This document shows, piece by piece, positions 1 through 6,286 of a stretch of 6,287 nt of DNA. The stretch's first letter is position 1. Every line of letters starts with the position of its first letter. Below the pieces are notes generated by a model that saw nothing but the letters and a program-made list of their open reading frames with translations, ran no database searches and was not told the DNA's origin. Where the stretch lies: NCBI GenBank assembly GCA_021820825.1, contig JAKADD010000148.1, positions 1-6,287 of the forward strand, written 5' to 3'. Position numbers and translations under genes: made by a program. The DNA comes from Bacillota bacterium (lineage in GTDB: Bacteria > Bacillota > Bacilli > Alicyclobacillales > SLC66).

Positions 1-522
1 CCCGCGCAACCGCAACCCCGCGCGCCGTTCTCCCACCTTTGCGAACAGCGCGCGCGGGCCGCCGCACTGCAGGTCGGGCAAAGGCGGCGTGACAACCAGG
101 TCGGAGCGCAGGATGGTGAATGATTGACCGTGGATGGTTCTGGTAGTCAAATCGACAATGTAGACTCCACCAGGCGGCAGTTCACTCACGTAGGCGCGCG
201 ACTGTTGCGGAGCGACCGCCTTTTGAACCAGGGGTGCGCTGTCGTGGAGTGGCTTCCCGCCAACTGCGCCGTGCACCGCCAGTGCGAATGGCAGACTGGC
301 CCAGGACGACTGAAAATGTTCGCAAATCAGTCCTTTGCGGCTGTCCGACACCTCCCAATACAGGAAGATCGTCGTGGGTTCCCTGACCAGGGCCGCCAGA
401 CGATCCAACTGCCACTCATTTTTCCACGAAGTGTCGTACAGAGATGCGTCAGGCTGTCCACTTCCAGGTCGCGCATTCGTTCCAATCGAGTCCCCCGGCC
501 GATCCTCGGACCATTCTCTCAT
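1..522 (-). CDS. DUF4912-domain protein, C-terminus cut off by the window edge
   Basis: This frame stays open from an ATG at 522 to the left edge, giving 174 residues without a stop. The first 35 or so residues are polar and look disordered. A domain follows with the hallmarks I associate with DUF4912: RLAALVREPTTIFLYWEVSD at residues 41-60 (hydrophobic strand ending in the YWE motif), then a region resembling YVSELPPGGVYIVDL at 111-125 and SFTILRSDLVVTPP at 134-147, matching the family's closing pattern of a strand, SD/SN-x-V and TP. The biochemical role of DUF4912 is not established; members often sit near carbohydrate-active or glycosyltransferase genes, but that neighbourhood is outside this window. 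No signal peptide or membrane segment is visible. The start at 522 is chosen because GGAGGGG lies six bases upstream; an in-frame ATG at 537 overlaps that site, and an in-frame TGA lies a few codons further up. The family call is from memory of the motif. Confidence 0.8.
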   Translation of the reverse strand, partial: MREWSEDRPGDSIGTNARPGSGQPDASLYDTSWKNEWQLDRLAALVREPTTIFLYWEVSDSRKGLICEHFQSSWASLPFALAVHGAVGGKPLHDSAPLVQKAVAPQQSRAYVSELPPGGVYIVDLTTRTIHGQSFTILRSDLVVTPPLPDLQCGGPRALFAKVGERRAGLRLRG

Positions 523-528
523 GCGCTG

Positions 529-535
529 CCCCTCC
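529..535 (-). promoter_or_regulatory. Ribosome binding site of the DUF4912 gene
   Basis: On the minus strand this reads GGAGGGG, six bases before the ATG at 522. It decides the start, because the alternative in-frame ATG at 537 would place this sequence inside the coding region. Confidence 0.7.
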
Positions 536-570
536 ATACGGTCGACTTGGCCTCAGTTCATGTTACTAAT

Positions 571-599
571 ATTATATGATGAGTTATATGACGAGTAAA
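571..599 (-). promoter_or_regulatory. Sigma-A-like promoter of the DUF4912 gene
   Basis: The minus strand reads TTTACT (594-599), a 17-base spacer, then a perfect TATAAT (571-576). The -35 element matches four of six consensus bases and the spacing is optimal. It sits just after the spo0A terminator, so the DUF4912 gene appears to have its own transcription start near 563, with a leader of about 40 bases. This is a sequence match only. Confidence 0.6.
573..596. repeat. Tandem pair of 12-bp direct repeats inside the promoter
   Basis: On the plus strand TATATGATGAGT (573-584) is followed immediately by TATATGACGAGT (585-596), with one mismatch. The two units fill the spacer and touch both the -10 and -35 hexamers of the DUF4912 promoter. 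Each unit contains a TGAYGAG core; the one at 589-595 differs from the Spo0A box core TGNCGAA only at its last base. The repeat could be a pair of protein-binding sites on one helical face, or simple AT-rich duplication. Confidence 0.75.
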
Positions 600-605
600 T
601 ACAAA

Positions 606-637
606 CATAGACTGGGTACAATTGCGCCCAGTCTATG
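606..637 (-). terminator. Intrinsic terminator of spo0A
   Basis: CATAGACTGGG (606-616) and CCCAGTCTATG (627-637) form a perfect 11-bp stem around a 10-base loop. On the minus strand it is followed by a T-rich run, TTTGTATTT, whereas the plus-strand side is not T-rich, so it acts on leftward transcription. It begins 20 bases after the spo0A stop codon and separates spo0A from the DUF4912 promoter. Confidence 0.85.
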
Positions 638-656
638 CTGATCAAATGTCTGTTCA

Positions 657-1508
657 CTATACGATTTTCGCCTCGATCCTGAGTTTATCCGCCACCATCG
701 CGATGAATTCCGAATTCGTAGGCTTGGCCTTGCTCATGCTGACAGTATAGCCAAACACCTGCCCGATCGCTTCGGTGTTGCCGCGGCTCCAGGCCACCTC
801 AATCGCGTGACGGATCGCTCTCTCCACCCGCGAAGGCGTTGTTGAGAAGCGTTCCGCGATTTTTGGGTACAGAACTTTGGTGACAGAACCCAGAATCTCC
901 ACATCGTGATAGACCATCACGATCGCTTCCCGCAAATACTGATATCCTTTGATATGGGCAGGGACGCCAATCTCGTGAATGATAGCCGTAATCAGTTGAT
1001 CGACGGAACGGTTTTTTGTACTGATCGCAACCACTCTGGCTGTTGTAGAAGAATGGGCAAAGCCGGTATGCTGCACTGCAATTGCGCCGCCGCCCGCGCC
1101 AATCGCGGCCTTTGCTCTCTCTATGTACATATCCTGAGACACGACATCGCGAATGCGTTCCACCAGCAGATCCATGTCAAACGGCTTCAGCACGTAATAC
1201 ACTGCGCCAAGATCCAGCGCCCGCTTCGTTACCGCATCCTGTCCAAAGGCGGTAAGCATAATCACACGAGGGGAAGTTTCAAGCGACATCTGCCGTAAGC
1301 GTTCCAAAACGCCTATGCCGTCAAGCACCGGCATGATTATATCAAGTATCAACACATCAGGCTGACAGTTCTCAATCATCGTCAGCACATCATGACCGTT
1401 GCTGGCTACCCCGACAACCTGCATATCAAGCTGGTCGTTCAGGAACTCCGACAACAGTTCGGCAAACTCGCGATTGTCATCGGCAATCAGAATCCGAGTC
1501 ATATCCAC
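657..1508 (-). CDS. spo0A: Spo0A, master response regulator of sporulation
   Basis: Spo0A is the endpoint of the sporulation phosphorelay; once phosphorylated it binds 0A boxes and activates or represses sporulation and stationary-phase genes. The 283-residue product has a receiver domain at about 3-125, with the acidic pair D10-D11, the phosphorylated aspartate D56 in LILDIIMP, T86 and K108 (LKPF). After a short linker comes the Spo0A-specific C-terminal DNA-binding domain (about 160-283), including [19 protein letters not shown] and [19 protein letters not shown], nearly identical to the Bacillus protein; length and the D56 position also agree. The start is GTG at 1508, with GGAGG seven bases upstream (1516-1520); an in-frame ATG two codons in is too far from that site. 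B. subtilis spo0A also starts with GTG. It follows spoIVB but is separated from it by a terminator and its own 0A-box-bearing control region. Confidence 0.98.
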   Translation of the reverse strand: MDMTRILIADDNREFAELLSEFLNDQLDMQVVGVASNGHDVLTMIENCQPDVLILDIIMPVLDGIGVLERLRQMSLETSPRVIMLTAFGQDAVTKRALDLGAVYYVLKPFDMDLLVERIRDVVSQDMYIERAKAAIGAGGGAIAVQHTGFAHSSTTARVVAISTKNRSVDQLITAIIHEIGVPAHIKGYQYLREAIVMVYHDVEILGSVTKVLYPKIAERFSTTPSRVERAIRHAIEVAWSRGNTEAIGQVFGYTVSMSKAKPTNSEFIAMVADKLRIEAKIV

Positions 1509-1535
1509 ACGTTATCCTCCCCATTTGTGCAACAT

Positions 1536-1569
1536 AGTATATATTCGACAACCCTCTGTACGTTCCTTG
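1536..1569 (-). promoter_or_regulatory. Candidate sigma-H promoter of spo0A overlapping an 0A box
   Basis: Minus-strand CAAGGAACG (1561-1569), an 11-base spacer and GTCGAATAT (1542-1550) fit the sigma-H pattern RNAGGAWWW / RNNGAATWW: the -10 matches fully, the -35 keeps the AGGA core but misses three flanking positions. The same -10 lies inside a near-perfect 0A box, GTTGTCGAATA (1542-1552), matching 10 of 11 positions of TTTGTCRAAWA. A sigma-A-like TATACT lies at 1536-1541, but no good -35 was found at 17 bases. B. subtilis spo0A has a sigma-H promoter controlled by Spo0A itself, so autoregulation is expected; the exact start site is inferred. Confidence 0.55.
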
Positions 1570-1596
1570 TGAATTGATGTAAATACTTTACGACCA

Positions 1597-1607
1597 ATTT
1601 TGACAAT
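1597..1607 (-). promoter_or_regulatory. Second 0A-box-like site upstream of spo0A
   Basis: The minus strand reads ATTGTCAAAAT, nine of eleven matches to TTTGTCRAAWA. Its TTGTCA (1601-1606) could also be the -35 of an upstream vegetative promoter, with only weak -10 candidates such as TATTTA 15 bases downstream. A weaker plus-strand 0A-like site, TTTGTCGTTCT, lies at 1619-1629. Together with the site at 1542-1552 this suggests a compact Spo0A-controlled region. Confidence 0.45.
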
Positions 1608-1631
1608 TTTACTCGAAATTTGTCGTTCTAC

Positions 1632-1669
1632 AAAAAAAACAGATGCGACCGTAACGATACGATCGCATC
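1632..1669 (-). terminator. Intrinsic terminator of spoIVB
   Basis: On the minus strand GATGCGA pairs with TCGCATC, extended by a T-G wobble and CGT/ACG, giving an 11-bp stem with a six-base loop (1642-1669). It is followed two bases later by eight consecutive T residues (plus-strand A run 1632-1639). It begins about 30 bases after the spoIVB stop and should largely insulate spo0A from spoIVB transcription. Confidence 0.92.
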
Positions 1670-1699
1670 GCGGACTTTATCACTGCTCCCCTGGCCTGA

Positions 1700-2905
1700 T
1701 CATGATGCGGACAGAAACCCGATTTTACCAAGTTGTTTGTTGTTGAGGCCCAGGTTTCTCAACATCCATTCCGCGTATACCCCATAGCCCTGCGTAGGGT
1801 CGCTTACAAAAACATGGGTGACAGCGCCCGCCAACCGTCCGTCCTGAATAATCGGACTCCCGCTCATTCCCTGTACAATTCCCCCTGTTTTTGACAATAA
1901 CCGATGATCTGTAATTCGAATGATGAGACCTTTGGTGTCTGCCGAATCCTGGCGCGTTGCCCTTACGATCTGAACGTCGAACGCCTCGACTTCCTGCCCG
2001 CTGACAACTGTCAGGATTTTAGCGGGTCCTGGGTGCACTTCGGCTGGCAGCGCCACCTGGACTGGATGAGTAAAAAAACCGTGATCAGGAGGATTTTGCA
2101 TGAACCCAAAGACGCCAAACTCAGAATTGCGGATGATCGTTCCGAGAACTTTGCGTTCGTTGACGAAGAGTCCGCGTTTTTCACCCGGTTGTCCTGACTC
2201 GCCTCTGTCAATCGAAGTGACCGCAGCGTGCACGATCTGTCCGCGCCCTTCAATCGGGTCTCCTGTATCAACGTCCGCAATCACATGGCCAAGCGCTCCG
2301 AAGCCGTGGTTGGCAGGTACGTAAAACGTAAGCGTACCGACGCCTGAAGCCGAGTCGCGAATATACAGTCCAATCCGGTACGATCCTGTGTCATCGTCCA
2401 GGTGGGGAACGATACTGGTTGCAAGCACGCGCCCTTTGCGGTGAAAACCAAAGCGCAGCGGTTTTGCTTTTGCGCCTGCTTCGGCAATCAGACGCGATAC
2501 CTGCTCCACGCTGGTTACATGGCGTCCTTCCACAGTGTCAATCACGTCCCCGACATGAATATTCGACCGTTCGCCAGGGCTGAACGCCTGCTTGCCTTCA
2601 TGCACCAGGTGATAGCCCACCACCAGAATACCTGACGCGTGCAACTTGATTCCGATGGATTGACCACCGGCAAATACCTCGACATGATGATCCTGTGCCG
2701 ACTGCAGTCCTGGAAACAGCCAGTTCCACTGGCTCGCGTCCAGTGCAGCGGCGCCGTGCAACGTTCCGGATTGCGCCTGCGTGAAAGCTTGCGTCCTCTG
2801 CGCGCCGGTCATCGCCTGCGCCCGGGAAACCTGTGGATAAATCGGCGGCAACGCGATCGTGCAGAACAGTAACAGGATCGCCGCCTTTACTGGCCAATGT
2901 CTCAC
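1700..2905 (-). CDS. spoIVB: SpoIVB, sporulation serine protease of family S55
   Basis: In B. subtilis SpoIVB is made in the forespore, crosses into the space between the two spore membranes and cleaves SpoIVFA, releasing SpoIVFB to process pro-sigma-K in the mother cell. The 401-residue product has a hydrophobic N-terminal segment (about 7-22) that serves as signal or anchor, a PDZ domain (about 80-165, with VGDVIDTVEG at 118-127), and an S55 peptidase domain to the end. Catalytic candidates are H207 in GALGHVIADVDTG, D333 in RITDHRLL and S348 in QGMSGSPI; their spacing (126 and 15) agrees with the H236, D363, S378 triad of B. subtilis. The start is GTG at 2905, with AGGAGG ten bases upstream (2916-2921) and an in-frame TGA six codons before it. 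It is slightly shorter than the 426-residue Bacillus protein. Forespore sigma-F/sigma-G control is expected, but I could not find a convincing promoter of that type. Confidence 0.97.
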   Translation of the reverse strand: MRHWPVKAAILLLFCTIALPPIYPQVSRAQAMTGAQRTQAFTQAQSGTLHGAAALDASQWNWLFPGLQSAQDHHVEVFAGGQSIGIKLHASGILVVGYHLVHEGKQAFSPGERSNIHVGDVIDTVEGRHVTSVEQVSRLIAEAGAKAKPLRFGFHRKGRVLATSIVPHLDDDTGSYRIGLYIRDSASGVGTLTFYVPANHGFGALGHVIADVDTGDPIEGRGQIVHAAVTSIDRGESGQPGEKRGLFVNERKVLGTIIRNSEFGVFGFMQNPPDHGFFTHPVQVALPAEVHPGPAKILTVVSGQEVEAFDVQIVRATRQDSADTKGLIIRITDHRLLSKTGGIVQGMSGSPIIQDGRLAGAVTHVFVSDPTQGYGVYAEWMLRNLGLNNKQLGKIGFLSAS

Positions 2906-2931
2906 CCCGACTCCCCCTCCTCACTCAGTCG

Positions 2932-2983
2932 TGTCAAACCGAGTGGTAATAGCCTGCCCGTACTGGATGAGGTCAATGTCGAA
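2932..2983. promoter_or_regulatory. Possible 0A-box cores in the recN-spoIVB gap
   Basis: The 155-base gap between recN and spoIVB (2906-3060) holds a perfect 0A core TGTCGAA on the plus strand at 2977-2983 and a relaxed one, TGTCAAA, at 2932-2938. Flanking bases fit the longer consensus only partly. No clear hairpin terminator follows recN, and I found no good sigma-F, sigma-G or sigma-A promoter in the gap: TTGACC near 2971-2976 has only a weak TATTAC 19 bases on. Low confidence; these may be chance matches. Confidence 0.25.
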
Positions 2984-3060
2984 CAAAACATGGCTCAGGA
3001 GGAACCTGGAGAACTGCGATTCAGGGAGAAACGACGCGCAACTGCGGCTGACACAGCGGG

Positions 3061-4752
3061 TCACAGGGAACCGGAACCCCTGCGCAGCATCTCGCGGGCA
3101 TGCGAGCGCGTCGTTTCAGATATGATTTCACCACTGATCATTTTTGCGATTTCATCCACCCGTTCCTCCTCTGTAAGAGGTCTGACTGTTGTGAATGTGC
3201 GCTTCCCGTCAATTCGTTTGTCAATCAGCAGATGATGGCTTGCATAACAGGCCATTTGTGGAAGATGCGTGACGCACAATACCTGGTGACGGCGTCCAAT
3301 GTGCGCGATGCGTTCAGCAACCGCCTGGGCGGCCCGCCCAGAGATGCCGGCGTCGATCTCATCAAAAATAAGTGTGGGCACAGACGCATTGCCAGACAGC
3401 ACCTGAATCAGGGCCAGCATCACCCTGGACAGTTCTCCGCCCGAGGCGATTTTCGCGAGCGGTTTTTGTGCTTCACCCTGATTGGCGCTGATCAGCAATT
3501 CAGCGTCGTCTGCACCCTGTGGACCAGAAGCTGCGGGAGTGAGACGCATGCTCAGACGTACATTTGGCATCATAAGCAGTGACAGCTCCGCAGTCAGCTG
3601 TTCCTCAAGCGCCGCCGCGCAGGATCGGCGAATCGCCGTCAGCTTATGCGCGGCGGTCTGCAGTTCGTTGTCGGCTGCCGCGCGTTCAGCGGCGAGTTGC
3701 GCCATGATTTCCTCGTGGCGCAGGATCCGTTCCTGCTCATCCCGGGCGCGCTCCAGATACTCCAGAACTGCGGACGAGGTCTCTCCGTATTTGCGCAACA
3801 GGCGCACAAGCACGGCCATACGATCTTCAACGCGCTGCAGTTCTTCAGGCGCGAAATCCTGACGACTTCTGTAGCGGCGGACGAAATCGGCCGCCTCGCT
3901 CAGGTTAACCTGAGCTGTTTCCAGATAATCGTGCAATTCCCCAAGCGACTCGTCATAACGCAGCGCCGTTTCCACCACATTCGTGAGTCGGTATACCTCA
4001 TCAGCGATTGCCGGTATCCGCGAATCGCCCTCGTATACTTTTTCATATACATCATCCGTTGCAGAGCGCAGTTTTTCAGCATGCTGCAGTCTGCTGCGCA
4101 ACACACGCAACTGGTCTTCTTCTCCGGCCTGAATCCCGGCGTTTGTGATCTCCTGAATCTGAAAGGCAAGCATGTCCAGTCGCTGAGCGCGTTCTTTGCT
4201 GTCTGATTCAGCTTGCCGCAACGCGTGCACGGCGCTGGTCAACCGCTTATGACAGGCAGTGTACTCCGCCTTCACCGCTGCCAGAGAAGGTCCTCCATAC
4301 GCATCGAGCAGCGCCAGGTGTTCCTCCGATCGCAACAGGACGGCGCTGTCGTGCTGACCGTGTTGATGCGCCCAGTATGCCCCCAACTGGCGTAAAAACT
4401 GCACAGTTACAATCCGGCCATTGACGCGAGCGACTGTCTTCCCAGACGCGAACACCTCACGGCTGACCACCAGTTGATCATCCTCGCAGTCAATCCCCTG
4501 CTCTGCGCAAAGCAGGCGCAAGGGATCAAACAGTTTGCCGGCGATATCCAGCACACCTTCCACGACGCCTTTGTCTGCACCCGTACGCACCAGTTCCGCG
4601 CTGCCGCGCGATCCAAGCAAAAGTCCGACCGCATCGAGCAGGATCGACTTACCCGCGCCCGTTTCACCCGTCAGACAGGTGAATCCCGGTTGCAACTCCA
4701 ATTGCAGTTTATGCAGCAGCGCGATGTTTTCCACCTGCAGTGCTCGCAGCAT
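3061..4752 (-). CDS. recN: RecN, SMC-like DNA double-strand break repair ATPase
   Basis: RecN is a cytoplasmic, cohesin-like ATPase that gathers early at double-strand breaks and promotes recombinational repair. The 563-residue product starts with the typical MLRALQVENIALL strand and the Walker A motif GETGAGKS (29-36). A long central region (about 155-380), rich in Glu, Gln, Arg, Ala and Leu, gives the two antiparallel coiled-coil arms. The C-terminal half of the ATPase carries the ABC signature SGGELSR (about 437-443), Walker B TLIFDEIDAGISG (about 460-472) and the switch histidine in VTHLPQMA (about 494-501). Length is close to the 576 residues of B. subtilis RecN and the protein looks intact. 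The start is ATG at 4752 with an AGAGGGG-type site a few bases upstream. It begins 13 bases after the argR stop, so the two are almost certainly co-transcribed, as in Bacillus. No LexA operator was recognised. Confidence 0.97.
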   Translation of the reverse strand: MLRALQVENIALLHKLQLELQPGFTCLTGETGAGKSILLDAVGLLLGSRGSAELVRTGADKGVVEGVLDIAGKLFDPLRLLCAEQGIDCEDDQLVVSREVFASGKTVARVNGRIVTVQFLRQLGAYWAHQHGQHDSAVLLRSEEHLALLDAYGGPSLAAVKAEYTACHKRLTSAVHALRQAESDSKERAQRLDMLAFQIQEITNAGIQAGEEDQLRVLRSRLQHAEKLRSATDDVYEKVYEGDSRIPAIADEVYRLTNVVETALRYDESLGELHDYLETAQVNLSEAADFVRRYRSRQDFAPEELQRVEDRMAVLVRLLRKYGETSSAVLEYLERARDEQERILRHEEIMAQLAAERAAADNELQTAAHKLTAIRRSCAAALEEQLTAELSLLMMPNVRLSMRLTPAASGPQGADDAELLISANQGEAQKPLAKIASGGELSRVMLALIQVLSGNASVPTLIFDEIDAGISGRAAQAVAERIAHIGRRHQVLCVTHLPQMACYASHHLLIDKRIDGKRTFTTVRPLTEEERVDEIAKMISGEIISETTRSHAREMLRRGSGSL

Positions 4753-4765
4753 AAGGTTTCCCCTC

Positions 4766-5215
4766 TCAAAGTAACCCCTTGATGCGCTCCACGACGACCA
4801 CGGCGCTCTCCCGCGATCTGGTCACCAGCAGGATTGTGTCATCGCCTGCAACAGTTCCCAGAAACTCCGGCCAGTCAAGCGCATCAAACAGGACGGCGAT
4901 GGCGTGGGCATTGCCTGGCATCGTCCGCATCACCACCAGATTTTCCGCGTAGTCGATGGCGACAAAGACATCGTTCAGCAAGCGGTGCAGCTTGATGTCC
5001 GGCTGAAACGAGGACGGCGCGGTTGGCAGAGCGTATTTGTAGCGACCGTCCGCGGTCGGCGTTTTAATCAGATGCATTTCCTTGATATCGCGTGAAATCG
5101 TAGCCTGTGTAACCGCAAACCCAGCCACTCTGAGAGCCTCCACCAATTCATCCTGGGTCTCGATCACATTGTCCGAGATGATTTCCCGAATCCTCAGCAT
5201 GCGCTGTCCCTTCAC
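4766..5215 (-). CDS. argR: ArgR/AhrC, arginine-responsive transcription regulator
   Basis: This family forms hexamers that, with bound L-arginine, repress arginine biosynthesis and, in Bacillus, activate catabolism. From the GTG at 5215 the product is 149 residues, the length of B. subtilis AhrC. The N-terminal winged helix-turn-helix (about 5-65) includes TQDELVEAL (20-28) and the recognition helix TQATISRDIKE (36-46). The C-terminal oligomerisation and arginine-binding domain has MRTMPGNAHAIAVLFDALDW (96-115) and GTVAGDDTILL (120-130), whose Asp pair contacts arginine. The GTG start restores the KGQR seen at the AhrC N-terminus and has AAAGGA eight bases upstream. An ATG at 5200 preceded by AAGGGA is possible and would remove five residues. 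The open frame continues upstream into nadK, but those codons do not resemble the family. It lies 37 bases after nadK and 13 before recN. No ARG box was identified, so autoregulation is not shown. Confidence 0.96.
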   Translation of the reverse strand: MKGQRMLRIREIISDNVIETQDELVEALRVAGFAVTQATISRDIKEMHLIKTPTADGRYKYALPTAPSSFQPDIKLHRLLNDVFVAIDYAENLVVMRTMPGNAHAIAVLFDALDWPEFLGTVAGDDTILLVTRSRESAVVVVERIKGLL

Positions 5216-5223
5216 ATTACCCG

Positions 5224-5229
5224 TCCTTT
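5224..5229 (-). promoter_or_regulatory. Ribosome binding site deciding the argR GTG start
   Basis: The minus strand reads AAAGGA, eight bases before the GTG at 5215. Together with the AhrC-like KGQR that follows, it favours this start over the internal ATG at 5200. Confidence 0.6.
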
Positions 5230-5261
5230 CAGTCGCCAAGCCGCCAAGTCGCTCAGTCGCC
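5230..5261. repeat. Four degenerate 8-bp tandem repeats across the nadK stop
   Basis: Four consecutive octamers on the plus strand read CAGTCGCC, AAGCCGCC, AAGTCGCT and CAGTCGCC, a consensus of MAGTCGCC with single changes between units. The array includes the last two sense codons of nadK, its TGA (5253-5255), and most of the gap before argR. The unit is not a multiple of three, so slippage would alter the gap or the nadK tail. Its first and last units are identical. Confidence 0.75.
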
Positions 5262-6107
5262 GCGCAGTTTGCTCTGTAAAATGGAAAAGAAAGCCCGTTC
5301 CTGCCATCGTACCAGGATCGTCTCACTGGCAGCGCGCGTCACCACAACATCGTCTCCGCTCTGGAGCGGAAAACCCACCTGACCGTCCACGGTCAAACCG
5401 AGATCGCTATGACTCGCCGTGACGTTGACGCGCACCTTTTGCTCAGCTCCGATCACGCATGGTCGAGCCACAAGCTTATGAGCGCAAATAGGAGTCAGGA
5501 TAATCACCTGCATATGCGGCAGTACGATCGGACCACCGCAGGACAGGGAGTAGGCGGTGGAACCCGTGGGTGTGGATACGATAACCCCGTCTCCCGAGAA
5601 CTCGTCGTACAGATTATCGTCAACGTAGATCTTCACCCCGATCATCCGCGCAAAAGAGCCTTTGCCAATGCCGGCGTCGTTTAACCCGATGCTGCGGTGA
5701 ACGCAAGTTGCGTCGCGCCATACGCATGTCTCCAGCATCATCCGTCGTTCGAGGTAGAAGTCGCCATTCAAAACGCGTATGACCGCCATCTCCAGATCCT
5801 GCGGCTCCGCTTCAGACAAAAACCCCAGGTGGCCGATATTGATCCCGAGCATCGGTATGTTAAAACTGGAAAAACGGCGCGCCGCGCCCAGCAGTGTACC
5901 GTCTCCGCCGAGTACAAAAATCATGTCGGCGCGCTCCGCAAAATCATTCCCTGTCACGGCCAGATCCGGTCTGCCCAGCGCCTCAGCCGTTCTTGCCTCA
6001 ATGATCGGCTGACCCTGACAGCGCGTGATTGCGGCGATCAGCCGACTCGCGATCGCCTCGGCGTTTGCTTTTGTGTGATTGACCACCAAGCCAATCGTCT
6101 GCGCCAT
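5253..6107 (-). CDS. nadK: NAD kinase
   Basis: NAD kinase phosphorylates NAD+ to NADP+ in the cytosol using ATP or polyphosphate, and is the cell's source of NADP. The 284-residue product has the family landmarks in order: GGDGTLL at 67-73 with the catalytic Asp, GINIGHLGFLSE at 88-99, LND at 142-144 (the usual NE position, here with Asp), SGDGVIVSTPTGSTAYSLS at 171-189, GGPIV at 191-195 and LTVDGQ at 238-243. The start is ATG at 6107, preceded by AGGGGGG six bases upstream; the frame is open further up, but those residues do not resemble the family and overlap the upstream gene. The upstream small gene ends 14 bases before, and its TGA abuts this ribosome site, which suggests translational coupling. 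Placement next to argR, as seen in many Clostridia and some Bacilli, points to an operon reaching recN. In B. subtilis nadK lies elsewhere. Confidence 0.97.
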   Translation of the reverse strand: MAQTIGLVVNHTKANAEAIASRLIAAITRCQGQPIIEARTAEALGRPDLAVTGNDFAERADMIFVLGGDGTLLGAARRFSSFNIPMLGINIGHLGFLSEAEPQDLEMAVIRVLNGDFYLERRMMLETCVWRDATCVHRSIGLNDAGIGKGSFARMIGVKIYVDDNLYDEFSGDGVIVSTPTGSTAYSLSCGGPIVLPHMQVIILTPICAHKLVARPCVIGAEQKVRVNVTASHSDLGLTVDGQVGFPLQSGDDVVVTRAASETILVRWQERAFFSILQSKLRGD

Positions 6108-6121
6108 CTCGCGCCCCCCTT

Positions 6122-6286
6122 TCAATGCGACAACGACAGGAGCCAGCCAAGCGCCACTCCTACACTGAGCCATAGCAGGCGCATGCGCCAGCGGCGGCGG
6201 TAGGTGCGACCAGGATAGTCGAGGGCAAAGTCCACTAAATCAATCATGCCCGTATACGGATTCACGTAAGCGATCGGGGTTCCATA
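6122..6286 (-). CDS. Unrecognised protein with one C-terminal membrane segment, N-terminus off the window
   Basis: The minus-strand frame is open from the right edge to a TGA at 6122-6124, giving 54 residues. It shows a soluble part containing VNPYTGMIDLVDFALDYPG, a basic cluster RTYRRRWRMR (about 28-37), then a hydrophobic stretch LLWLSVGVALGWLLSL (about 38-52) and a two-residue tail. The charge pattern predicts a single helix with the N-terminus in the cytosol, a tail-anchor-like layout. Codon use and G+C resemble the neighbours, and the stop overlaps the nadK ribosome site, both arguing for a real gene. Internal GTG and ATG codons in the visible part lack a good ribosome site, so the start is probably outside. 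I do not recognise the family. In related genomes a TlyA-type rRNA methyltransferase often precedes nadK or argR, but these residues do not look like its C-terminus. Confidence 0.6.
   Translation of the reverse strand, partial: YGTPIAYVNPYTGMIDLVDFALDYPGRTYRRRWRMRLLWLSVGVALGWLLSLSH

Noticed and set aside
124..598. Plus-strand open frames of 151 and 87 residues
   Set aside because: They lie opposite the DUF4912 gene, show no domain pattern, lack good ribosome sites, and the minus frame carries the conserved motifs.
2930..2936. A perfect TTGACA (minus strand) before spoIVB as a sigma-A -35
   Set aside because: The following bases are G-rich ribosome-site sequence with no -10 at acceptable distance before the start codon.
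2906..3060. A sigma-F or sigma-G promoter, or a recN terminator, in the recN-spoIVB gap
   Set aside because: Only poor matches were found (for example GGCTATTA as a -10 with no fitting -35), and the only inverted repeats have 4-bp stems without a T run.
3482..4206. Long plus-strand open frames of 126 and 186 residues opposite recN
   Set aside because: They are antisense to the well-conserved coiled-coil region of recN; the Ser/Arg-rich composition of the 126-residue one is typical of a shadow frame and neither has a recognisable domain.
5216..5326. N-terminal extension of ArgR by 37 residues into nadK
   Set aside because: The frame is open, but these codons overlap the nadK end and the tandem repeat, and do not resemble ArgR; the GTG at 5215 gives the standard 149-residue protein.
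6108..6173. N-terminal extension of NAD kinase by 22 residues
   Set aside because: It would overlap the upstream gene, while the ATG at 6107 has an excellent ribosome site and begins at the usual first strand of the family.
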